A stretch of 64,000 nucleotides of DNA from JAGOLU01 sp037138475 (GTDB taxonomy: Bacteria > Patescibacteriota > Microgenomatia > UBA1406 > GWC2-37-13): NCBI GenBank assembly GCA_037138475.1, contig JBAXII010000005.1, forward strand, positions 8,476-72,475, read 5' to 3'. The notes under the pieces are model-generated. The model ran no database searches. It saw only the letters and a list, made by a program, of their open reading frames with translations, and was not told the DNA's origin. Within the stretch, counting starts at the first letter, position 1; each line of letters begins with the position of its first letter. The position numbers were made by a program, and so were the translations under genes. Positions 57,047 to 64,000 of this stretch are shown piece by piece.

Positions 57047-60000
57047 ATGAATACGGCTGTCTTTGACTCACAGTATAAAAACCTCAATGCTGCACAAAAG
57101 CACGCAGTCGATGCGATCGAGGGACCCGTCATGGTAGTCGCAGGACCAGGGACCGGCAAGACGCAGATCCTCACGCTGCGCATCGCAAACATTTTGCTCA
57201 AAACTCAGGTCAATCCCTCTAACATCCTTGCGCTCACCTTCACGACCGCTGCGACTGCAAATATGCGCGAGCGCCTGATCAAGGTCATCGGCAATGCAGC
57301 GTACATGACGAACATTTTCACCTTTCACTCCTTTTGTCAGCACATCATCACCGAGCATCCTGATGATTTTTGGGAGATACTGGGGCGCAAACTCGCTGAT
57401 GATATCCAAAAGGTCGAGGCGATGGAGGCGGTGCTCGATGGCGGCACATGGGAGCACATCAGACCCTACAGCAAGCCGTACTTTTATGTCCCTGAGGCGC
57501 TGCGCGCGATATCAGATCTGAAGCGCGAGGGCGTCACACCAGATGAGCTCGGCAAGCTCGTCGCTGAGGACAAGGTAGCATTTGACGCGATACCTGATAA
57601 GGAGAGCACGAGAGCCAAAGGCAAACTCAAAGGTATCTATCAAGACGAACTGAAGCGCATCGAAAAAAATGCAGAGCTTAGCGTGCTCTACGCAGCCTAT
57701 CAAAAAAAACTCCATGCTGCAGACCTCTACGACTACGACGACCTCATCATGTACTCACTCGACAAGCTCCAAAAGGATGAGGACTTCAGGCTCCGCGTGA
57801 TGGAGCAGTATCAATACATCCTCGTCGACGAACATCAAGACTCAAACAACGCACAAAATAAAATCGTGCGCCTCCTCGGATCGTTTGATACAAATCCAAA
57901 TATCTTTGTAGTGGGGGATGAGAAGCAGGCGATATTTCGCTTTCAGGGCGCCTCAGTCGAAAACTTTAGATCATTCAAAGAGATCTATCCTGAGGCACAG
58001 CTCATCACCCTGAGCGAAAACTATCGCTCGACACAGACCATACTCGATGGGGCACTGGAACTTTTGAAAATGGAGGAGAGTCAGGCGCTCGCTTCGCGAG
58101 CGCCTCATCCAGACGGTCCGATCACCATACTCACCACTCCCGATCTCGCCACTCAGCTCGCCACGATGGCCGAATCGATCAAAAAGATTTTGGCTGACGG
58201 AATACCTGCCCACGAGGTAGCTGTCCTCGTGCGCACCCGCGCGCAGGGCAAGCAGATCGCGTCCTATCTCGAGAGTCACGGACTCCCCGCACATCGGGAT
58301 GCAAGTGAAAATATTTTTGAGGATCCTGCCGTCGCAAAACTCATCACCATCCTGACTGCAGTGCATCAGTATGGGAGTGAGGAGCCGATATTTCCTGTCC
58401 TCCTCATCGATATATTTGGACTGGATCCGCTGGATGTCTACAAGCTGAGCCAGGCCGCATCTCGCGGGCGCAAAAATATCTATGATCTCCTCTCCACAGA
58501 TGCCTTACTCGAAAAAGTAGGCGTGAAGGAAAGTAAAAAGATCATCGATCTTGGGAAAAAAATAGGACAATGGTCGGTGGCAGCACATAACATCCCCCTG
58601 CACCAGCTCCTCCACCAGGTAGTGCAGGAGAGCGGGCTCCTCACCTCGATACTGCAGTCTGATGACTCACTCGCCTCCATCGCCGCACTCCGCACACTCT
58701 ACGATACGATGAGTAGTTTGGATCATGCGGGAGATTGGAAACTGGCGAATTTTTTCACTTATCTGTCAAAGGTGCGCGAACATGGTATCAAGGTACAAGC
58801 TGCTGTCTCCCTCTCATCAAAAGGCAAAGTCCAAGTCATGACCGTGCACGCATCCAAAGGGCTGGAGTTTGATCACGTGTATATTCCTTTTGCTCAGGAA
58901 AATGTGTGGGGAGGGCGGGGGAGGGCGAAGCTGTTCAAACTACCTGATGGCGTATACATGGAGTCCACTCCCGTCATGTCGGGAGGGATGACTGGAAGAG
59001 GGGACGCGAAGATCCTTCGCTCCGCTCAGGATGACGGTGACAGCAATGATGACGATGCAAAGCGGCTGTTCTTTGTGGCGCTCACCCGCGCGCGCAAATC
59101 AGTGACGCTGAGCTACGCGACCAGCGATGCAAAGGGCGATCCACTGCTCCCGACACCCTTCATCGCCGAGATCCGCACAGAGCTAAAGCAGGAGAGAGTA
59201 GTTGAAATGCCAAGCGCTGATGCTGTTCGACTTGAGATCCTTCGACAAGCTCAGGATGACAAAAAAGGGAACCAGGACAACTCTAAACTACTCGACTTTA
59301 TTCATGCCTCGCTCGAGCACTACGGCATCTCCGTCAGCGCGCTCAACAACTACCTCGACTGTCCGTGGAAATATTTTTATGTAAATCTGGTGCGCATCCC
59401 CGCGGGCAAAAATAAAACGCTGATGTTTGGTAATGCGATCCACAATGCACTGTCGTACTTTTTCAAACACTTCAAAGATACCGGGGACAAGTCGCGCGAC
59501 TACCTGCTCACCGCATTTGAAAAGTGCTGTGATGCCGAGCAGTTCACTCGTGAGGAGCATACAGAGGCGCTCCCCAGGGGTAAGGACTTTTTGCGCGCCT
59601 ACTACGATCACTATGAAGATACCTTTACGAGGAATATAAATGTAAAGTATCGCATCACCGGCGTCCAACTTGATTCCGATCCCACCGATGTCATCCCGCC
59701 TGCCCGCCAAATCGGCGGGAGCAACGCTGTCATCTTGAACGGAGTGAAAGATCTCATATCCGAATCTGCTCCCATCAAACTCACCGGCGAGCTTGATATG
59801 ATGACCTATCTCGATGACACCTTTACCCAGGTACGTGTCACTGACTTTAAAACAGGCAAAGCAAAGTCTCGCAACGAGATCGAAGGCAAGACCAAAAATG
59901 CAGATGGCAACTACTACCGACAGCTCGTGTTTTATAAACTCCTGCTCAAATATCAAGCGCCAAAGCTCCGCATGATAGAGGGCGAGCTGGACTTCATCCA

Positions 60001-60205
60001 GCATGATGCCGATGGATCATGGCACCGTGAGGCATTTGTGATACCTGAGGAGGAGGTGGTAGAGCTCGAGTCAGTCGTACAGAAGACAGTGGGGGAGATA
60101 CGCACGCTTGCGTTCTGGGAGCGTACCTGCGATGATCCTGCGTGTGAGTGGTGCGCCCTCCGCGCCTCCACCCATCCAAAGGAGTTTGAAGAGGGGCTGT
60201 TTTAG
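57047..60205 (+). CDS. UvrD/PcrA-type helicase fused to a C-terminal PD-(D/E)XK nuclease domain
   Basis: This 1052-residue protein has superfamily 1A helicase motifs: Walker A VAGPGTGKTQILT, Walker B ILVDEHQDSNN, GDEKQAIFRFQGA, TLSENYRST, MTVHASKGLEFDHVY and KRLFFVALTRARKSVTLSY. From about 765 a RecB/AddB-like nuclease follows (DCPWKYFYVNLVRIP, GNAIHNALSYFF, VTDFKTGK with the catalytic Asp and Lys). Cysteines in CPWKYF and CDDPACEWC probably bind an Fe-S cluster. It likely processes DNA ends in recombination repair. Three dispersed repeats lie in frame near residues 655-663, 730-738 and 880-905. Confidence 0.92.
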   Translation: MNTAVFDSQYKNLNAAQKHAVDAIEGPVMVVAGPGTGKTQILTLRIANILLKTQVNPSNILALTFTTAATANMRERLIKVIGNAAYMTNIFTFHSFCQHIITEHPDDFWEILGRKLADDIQKVEAMEAVLDGGTWEHIRPYSKPYFYVPEALRAISDLKREGVTPDELGKLVAEDKVAFDAIPDKESTRAKGKLKGIYQDELKRIEKNAELSVLYAAYQKKLHAADLYDYDDLIMYSLDKLQKDEDFRLRVMEQYQYILVDEHQDSNNAQNKIVRLLGSFDTNPNIFVVGDEKQAIFRFQGASVENFRSFKEIYPEAQLITLSENYRSTQTILDGALELLKMEESQALASRAPHPDGPITILTTPDLATQLATMAESIKKILADGIPAHEVAVLVRTRAQGKQIASYLESHGLPAHRDASENIFEDPAVAKLITILTAVHQYGSEEPIFPVLLIDIFGLDPLDVYKLSQAASRGRKNIYDLLSTDALLEKVGVKESKKIIDLGKKIGQWSVAAHNIPLHQLLHQVVQESGLLTSILQSDDSLASIAALRTLYDTMSSLDHAGDWKLANFFTYLSKVREHGIKVQAAVSLSSKGKVQVMTVHASKGLEFDHVYIPFAQENVWGGRGRAKLFKLPDGVYMESTPVMSGGMTGRGDAKILRSAQDDGDSNDDDAKRLFFVALTRARKSVTLSYATSDAKGDPLLPTPFIAEIRTELKQERVVEMPSADAVRLEILRQAQDDKKGNQDNSKLLDFIHASLEHYGISVSALNNYLDCPWKYFYVNLVRIPAGKNKTLMFGNAIHNALSYFFKHFKDTGDKSRDYLLTAFEKCCDAEQFTREEHTEALPRGKDFLRAYYDHYEDTFTRNINVKYRITGVQLDSDPTDVIPPARQIGGSNAVILNGVKDLISESAPIKLTGELDMMTYLDDTFTQVRVTDFKTGKAKSRNEIEGKTKNADGNYYRQLVFYKLLLKYQAPKLRMIEGELDFIQHDADGSWHREAFVIPEEEVVELESVVQKTVGEIRTLAFWERTCDDPACEWCALRASTHPKEFEEGLF
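59011..59035 (+). repeat. In-frame palindromic repeat 1 in the helicase gene
   Basis: GATCCTTCGCTCCGCTCAGG plus ATGAC, a standard intergenic repeat of this genome, encodes ILRSAQDD just before the conserved RLFFVALTRA motif. The bases just upstream (TCCCGTCATGTCGGGA) are another palindrome. Confidence 0.8.
59236..59260 (+). repeat. In-frame palindromic repeat 2 in the helicase gene
   Basis: GATCCTTCGACAAGCTCAGG plus ATGAC encodes ILRQAQDD in the linker before the nuclease domain. Same arms as repeat 1, different middle. Confidence 0.8.
59687..59762 (+). repeat. In-frame palindromic repeat 3 in the helicase gene
   Basis: A composite of TCATCCCGCC...CGCCAAATCGGCGGGA and GTCATCTTGAACGGAGTGAA plus AGATCTCATATCC encodes about 25 residues (VIPPARQIGGSNAVILNGVK) between two nuclease-domain strands. 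The second half matches intergenic copies at 18528 and 51938. Confidence 0.8.
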
Positions 60206-60226
60206 GAGCTCGCCTTACGCATGCTG

Positions 60227-60425
60227 CATATGTCATTGCGAGGATCCGCCGAGGGCGGAGACGTGGCAATCTCTCTATGTATGTGATTGCTTCGTCGTCG
60301 CCTACAGGTTTAACCGCCTTTGAGTGCTCTCCCCTCCTCTGAACGTAGTCCGACGGACGGAGTCTGGGCGTAGCCCTACGGGTTTACCAGCCTATGGATG
60401 GCAGAGCCTGCGGACGAGGGAGAGT
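60227..60425. repeat. GTCATTGCGAGG-type and other palindromes after the helicase gene
   Basis: GTCATTGCGAGGATCCGCCG...GGCAATCTCTC...GATTGCTTCG is a decayed relative of 13247-13356. A CTCCCCTCCTCTGAACG...GACGAGGGAGAG composite follows. Confidence 0.65.
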
Positions 60426-60433
60426 TCCACGAC

Positions 60434-61306
60434 TCACTTCTGGACTCCGACAGTCTTGGACTCCTGGGCATACTTCCACTGAAAGTATCCTTGAGGAGTC
60501 CGTGGATACCATCCTACGGTGAGCAGTTTCCCTGAGATAAAGTTCTTGTATTCAGGCACATTCTCCTTTCCAATATACCTGGAGTGCCAGATCTCCTCAT
60601 CCATATCAGGGTTGCCTACCATCGTCTGTACAAACCCATACTCCAATGCTACCTTTGCAATCAATTCGTTCCTTCTCGCATTGGTACTATCGAATTGCAA
60701 GTCCACTGCAGTGCCGAGCTGGTGTTCTGAGTGTCCAGGCTTTGCGACTGTGTGCGCGACCGCGTTCTCCGCTTCTGCTTGAGTCTCATTGTGCAATAGG
60801 TGTTTCGCCAGTTCTTCACTTCTCAATTTTTCTTGATCCTGATAGGACCTATATCCTGAGTTTATAGTCACCAGAGCACCTGCATTCCTAAGTACATCCA
60901 GAAGAAGCATAATTTGCGTCCCCGTAGTAGGCTCAAGGAATACAGTTTTTTTCTTGTAGGTGAGATAAGTGCTATCTATAGCCATCAGAGACGGCGCAAA
61001 CTCTTTTGAGAGTGAGTGACCTGTCTGATCCAAGGGGAAGAATGCGCACTTTTCGGTACAGATGTTTGGATTTATAGCAACACGTTCGGGAAGAGGGACG
61101 AGTGTGGGTGTCGGTCGAACTTGGCTTGGCGAAAGTTTGGTTTCGGCTGGAACAGTATTCAAGTTGAGAGATGTCGCATTGCCTTCATTTCCAGAAATTG
61201 TAGCGGTAAATGGTTTTGGCGGACCTGCATCCGCACACCCAGCCATACTCGTCGCCAAAACTGCTGCTGCGACAGCCTTTTTTAGGTTTGTCCCCATCTC
61301 AGACAT
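60434..61306 (-). CDS. VanY-like D-alanyl-D-alanine carboxypeptidase lipoprotein (M15B)
   Basis: This 290-residue protein has a lipoprotein signal (VAAAVLATSMAGC, lipobox SMAGC near residue 23), a low-complexity linker with PTPTLVPLP, and a zinc D,D-carboxypeptidase domain (about 120-275). Metal and catalytic motifs are visible: INSGYRSYQDQ, KPGHSEHQLGTAVDL with zinc-binding His and Asp, and EIWHSRYIG with the last His. It trims stem peptides of peptidoglycan outside the membrane. TATGAT (61313-61318) lies six bases before the ATG. Confidence 0.92.
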   Translation of the reverse strand: MSEMGTNLKKAVAAAVLATSMAGCADAGPPKPFTATISGNEGNATSLNLNTVPAETKLSPSQVRPTPTLVPLPERVAINPNICTEKCAFFPLDQTGHSLSKEFAPSLMAIDSTYLTYKKKTVFLEPTTGTQIMLLLDVLRNAGALVTINSGYRSYQDQEKLRSEELAKHLLHNETQAEAENAVAHTVAKPGHSEHQLGTAVDLQFDSTNARRNELIAKVALEYGFVQTMVGNPDMDEEIWHSRYIGKENVPEYKNFISGKLLTVGWYPRTPQGYFQWKYAQESKTVGVQK

Positions 61307-61318
61307 AGATCAATCATA

Positions 61319-61795
61319 TCAGATCGCAAGCTTTTCAAGCGCCTGCATCGCATAGTACTTAGTCTGCTCTTTGACATCAGAGACTTCTTTGAGTTCGTCG
61401 GCCGACAGCCATTTGAACCCTCCCGCCTTTTCCCTCAATACTAACTCATTGATCTCCATACTTGTCGCAGTCGCAAAGTACACGTGGGAGATGTGCTGAT
61501 GACGGTGATCAAGACCAGGGATGTCGTGGATATTCATGTATGCAGGAGTGATGAGCTCGCGCCCATTGTCATTCGGGATATCGGCAAAGTGGGGAGGCTT
61601 CCAGAGGGACACATGGAGTCCTGTCTCCTCGAGTGCCTCACGGACTGCGGCATCCTCAGGCGTCTCGTGCAGCTCTACATGGCCACCCGGGAAAAGCCAT
61701 TTGTGATACTTATCATGATGACGGAGGAGGACTTTGTTTTGATACACGATGACTACGTCGACGGTGAAATCGATCTCTTGGTGAAGGTGTGACAT
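61319..61795 (-). CDS. Nudix hydrolase
   Basis: This 158-residue enzyme has the Nudix box GGHVELHETPEDAAVREALE followed by ETGL, fitting G-x5-E-x7-REUXEEXGU. It begins with strand IDFTVDVVIVYQNKVLLRHH. It hydrolyses nucleoside diphosphates linked to another group; the substrate (for example oxidised nucleotides or nucleotide sugars) cannot be told. It lies 12 bases upstream of the VanY-like gene on the same strand, which however has its own -10 box. Confidence 0.93.
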   Translation of the reverse strand: MSHLHQEIDFTVDVVIVYQNKVLLRHHDKYHKWLFPGGHVELHETPEDAAVREALEETGLHVSLWKPPHFADIPNDNGRELITPAYMNIHDIPGLDHRHQHISHVYFATATSMEINELVLREKAGGFKWLSADELKEVSDVKEQTKYYAMQALEKLAI

Positions 61796-61799
61796 GGAC

Positions 61800-62150
61800 T
61801 AAAAAATAATTTAAAATGCAAAAGGTAAAATGCAAAATTTTTAAGTCGTGTTTCAAATGATGGCAGATCGATAGAATAATGCGAGGGATTGTACTAGTCA
61901 ATTATATCGGTGACAGAATCGGTGTTCGTCAAGTCAGTCATCCTGATCCCGCCGTGGCGGGAGAAGGATCTCGTGAGCTGGGATTATGAGATTCTTCACT
62001 TCGTTCAGAATGACCTGGTGAAAACCGTCATCGAATTCGTTGACTAATACAGGGATGACAAACTTCAAATCGTTGTCCTTGGTCTCATTATTCATGATAC
62101 GTTTTTCGCTCACAATTTCCCGTTTCGCATTTCTTATTTCCTTATTTCTC
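61800..62150. repeat. Intergenic repeats before the ABC transporter gene
   Basis: TTTAAAATGCAAAAGGTAAAATGCAAAA (61810-61838), a GTCATCCTGATCCCGCCGTGG...GAAGGATCTC element (61936-61970) and AGATTCTTCACTTCGTTCAG plus AATGACC (61988-62014). The gap of about 400 bases has no gene. Confidence 0.7.
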
Positions 62151-62182
62151 AATTTTCAAATATAAACTCACAATTTTTCCCC

Positions 62183-62188
62183 TACAAT
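62183..62188 (+). promoter_or_regulatory. -10 box TACAAT of the ABC transporter gene
   Basis: TACAAT ends six bases before the ATG at 62195. Confidence 0.6.
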
Positions 62189-62194
62189 CACTCT

Positions 62195-63907
62195 ATGTCC
62201 AAAAACCCCGTCGATCTAGACTCTCCATTTGGATGGCGTGAACTCGCTCGCGCCTTTGTGTGGTTTTTGTACGTGCAAAAGACAAAATATTTTATTTGCA
62301 TGGGGTTCCTTTTTCTAGTCAACTTGACCGGACTCCTCCCTACCATCCTCACCGGTCATTTGATCGATCGACTCACTGTCTCACACACGGTCACGCCTGG
62401 ACTGTATTTCATCGCACTTTCACTTGGCTTGATACTAACGCTGTCCACTGTTTTGAGACTGCAGCTGAGGCGGATCATCGGCACTATCCGCAACAAAGTC
62501 ATCTACCATATCCAAGTCAATGGCTTTCAGCGCTTGCTTGAGCAGAGTGCATACAGAGATGCACGCGAGACGACTGGATCTGAGTCACAAAAGCTCACCA
62601 CAGGTATCACTCAGCTAAAGCGGGTATGGAATATATTTGATTCGACTCTCGTCGTCCTTGGCTCTTCGCTCATTGGCTCTTTGGCAACATTTGTATATAT
62701 TGCCCCGTGGTACTTTTCTCTGATGCTTATCATCTACATAGTGATAGGGTATGGGCTAACAGACTACTTTATCCGAATACGATACGCGCTCATCAATCAG
62801 TTCTATGCCGCACAAGAGAACACCTCGAGCGCCTTTATCGAGGGCGTCGCAAACGCAGTCACCATAAAGGCACAAGGAGCCACTCAAGCATTTCAAAAGA
62901 AAGTCTCTGAAAATGCTCTCATATGGCGTGATCTTGATAACAAACTCCTCGTCCTCAAGACACGCAAGTGGTCCATATTTCAATCATTTAATGGATTGAT
63001 GATCGGGGGATTTCTCTGTCTGGCACTCTTTGCGTATACTCAAAAAAATATTACGATTGGGACCATCAGTATCACGATGGGCCTCATGTTGCGCCTGGTA
63101 GGACTCATGATCGATTTTATGGACACCTATGATGAGTTGTTCGAAGCCAAGCAGGGTGTAGCACGCATGATGCCGCTCTTCTGGGATCATAAAATCAATT
63201 GGAGTGGTACTGGATCATTTCCAAATACCTGGGACACCATACAACTCATACACGTGTCGCATCGATATGACAAAGGAGCATACTTACTCAAAGATGTAGA
63301 CCTTACCATCACCAGAGGTACATCCATAGGCATAAAGGGTGCGACTGGGCGTGGAAAATCAACGTTGATCAAGCTCCTGATCGGACTTCTCAAGCCGACG
63401 TCAGGCAAGATCATGATTGGATCACAAAAACTTGCTGGGATAGCTCATGATGAGATCTACGCGCACATAGCAGTCGTGCAGCAGGAAACAGAACTTTTTG
63501 CCATGTCCGTGAGGGACAATATCACCCTCCTTCGTGATACGACAGAGAGTGATCTGCAGCGCGCCATCACAGCCGCTCAGTTTGACTCTGTAGTCGCCAA
63601 GCTCCCCGAAGGTATGGAGACCTCCATCGGTGAAAAAGGATTTCGCCTCTCTGGTGGCGAGCGCCAGAGACTGGCGCTCGCCCGCGCCCTCGTCAAAAAT
63701 CCCGACATACTCATCATGGACGAAGCCACGTCCTCGCTCGATCTACAGACTGAAAAACGCCTAACCGATGCGCTCCATACACTCTATCCTCACCTCACCA
63801 TGATCATAGTGGCTCATCGCCCCCACGCGCTCGCTCACTGTGACCGAATATATGAACTGATTGAGGGCAAACTCCAGCCCACTGACATACAAGTCGTAAA
63901 AAGTTGA
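62195..63907 (+). CDS. ABC exporter, fused permease and ATPase (type IV, MsbA-like)
   Basis: This 570-residue half-transporter has six membrane helices in the first 320 residues (FLFLVNLTGLLPTILTGHLI and others) and a nucleotide-binding domain. Motifs are Walker A GATGRGKSTLIKLL, Q-loop AVVQQETELF, signature RLSGGERQRLALARAL, Walker B ILIMDEATSSLD and the switch His in IIVAHRPHAL. It should work as a dimer to export lipids, peptides or drugs. Substrate unknown. Confidence 0.95.
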   Translation: MSKNPVDLDSPFGWRELARAFVWFLYVQKTKYFICMGFLFLVNLTGLLPTILTGHLIDRLTVSHTVTPGLYFIALSLGLILTLSTVLRLQLRRIIGTIRNKVIYHIQVNGFQRLLEQSAYRDARETTGSESQKLTTGITQLKRVWNIFDSTLVVLGSSLIGSLATFVYIAPWYFSLMLIIYIVIGYGLTDYFIRIRYALINQFYAAQENTSSAFIEGVANAVTIKAQGATQAFQKKVSENALIWRDLDNKLLVLKTRKWSIFQSFNGLMIGGFLCLALFAYTQKNITIGTISITMGLMLRLVGLMIDFMDTYDELFEAKQGVARMMPLFWDHKINWSGTGSFPNTWDTIQLIHVSHRYDKGAYLLKDVDLTITRGTSIGIKGATGRGKSTLIKLLIGLLKPTSGKIMIGSQKLAGIAHDEIYAHIAVVQQETELFAMSVRDNITLLRDTTESDLQRAITAAQFDSVVAKLPEGMETSIGEKGFRLSGGERQRLALARALVKNPDILIMDEATSSLDLQTEKRLTDALHTLYPHLTMIIVAHRPHALAHCDRIYELIEGKLQPTDIQVVKS

Positions 63908-64000
63908 TGGCGAACAATTCTCCATTCTCAATTCTCAATTCTCAATTCTGAGTTAAGTAACCTTTTGTGTGTTTTTTCGTGCCTCAAAGTAGTAAGAAGC
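63908..64000. other. Non-coding end of window
   Basis: After the ABC gene, CTCAATT repeats in tandem (CCATTCTCAATTCTCAATTC). The GTGTGTTTTTTCGTG at the end has no clear hairpin. No gene is seen before the edge. Confidence 0.6.

Noticed and set aside
59288..60004. 238-residue minus-strand open frame
   Set aside because: It is antisense to the nuclease domain of the helicase gene and has no promoter or known motifs.
1..64000. UGA recoding (as in Absconditabacteria or Gracilibacteria)
   Set aside because: Many genes end in TGA (for example ung and the DegT gene), and conserved Trp positions use TGG.

Overview
This window looks like a chromosomal segment of a Candidate Phyla Radiation (Patescibacteria) bacterium, most likely near the Microgenomates. 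That placement is inferred from gene content and cannot be proven here. Supporting signs are the S6-SSB-S18 cluster with no L9 gene after it, L10-L12 without adjacent L11-L1, a release factor 1 lacking its N-terminal domain, many Thr/Pro-rich surface proteins of no obvious family, and energy genes suggesting fermentation (pyruvate kinase, ADP-forming acyl-CoA synthetase, soluble pyrophosphatase). UGA is used as a stop codon, so this is not a UGA-recoding lineage.

Layout. At 1-1.9 kb a membrane-anchored protein has been tandemly duplicated next to a tRNA-Pro gene, with broken tRNA-Pro pieces between the copies. At 2-17 kb lie an acyltransferase, cysS, an isoprenylcysteine-methyltransferase-like protein, an ADP-forming acyl-CoA synthetase, a Cys-rich surface protein, a glycosylation group (two GT-C enzymes, a GT2 and a DegT aminotransferase), uracil-DNA glycosylase and a SIMPL protein. 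At 17-21 kb are rpsF-ssb-rpsR, an unrecognised protein and an S41 protease. At 21-38.6 kb are two secreted proteins and a core block: hisS, prfA, rpmE, rplJ, rplL, gyrB, ppa, gyrA, folD, miaA. Three 23S-intervening-sequence-type four-helix-bundle genes are inserted in this block. At 38.8-44 kb is a cell-surface locus with a clan GH-A glycosidase-like protein and proteins sharing a Cys-rich module. At 44-50.6 kb are lepA, pyk, a choice-of-anchor-like protein and two odd small-protein loci with structured leaders. At 51-56.7 kb are a DUF4258/DUF2283 pair, a peptidase-S74 surface protein and an SPFH pair. At 57-64 kb are a helicase-nuclease fusion, a VanY-like carboxypeptidase, a Nudix hydrolase and an ABC exporter.

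Three genome-scale patterns stand out. First, most genes have a good -10 hexamer (TATACT, TATAAT or TACAAT) ending about 6-9 nt before the start codon and no Shine-Dalgarno sequence, so transcription appears largely leaderless. Second, intergenic space is filled with several families of nested palindromic repeats, and some copies sit in frame inside coding sequences (three in the helicase gene, one in the S74 gene). Third, two loci (43.8-44.4 kb and 46.9-47.4 kb) break the leaderless rule. Each has TTGACA followed by a CT-repeat tract, a long hairpin-rich leader, an upstream purine-rich ribosome-binding site, a small unrecognised protein and a downstream hairpin. These two loci are the best candidates for an undescribed system.
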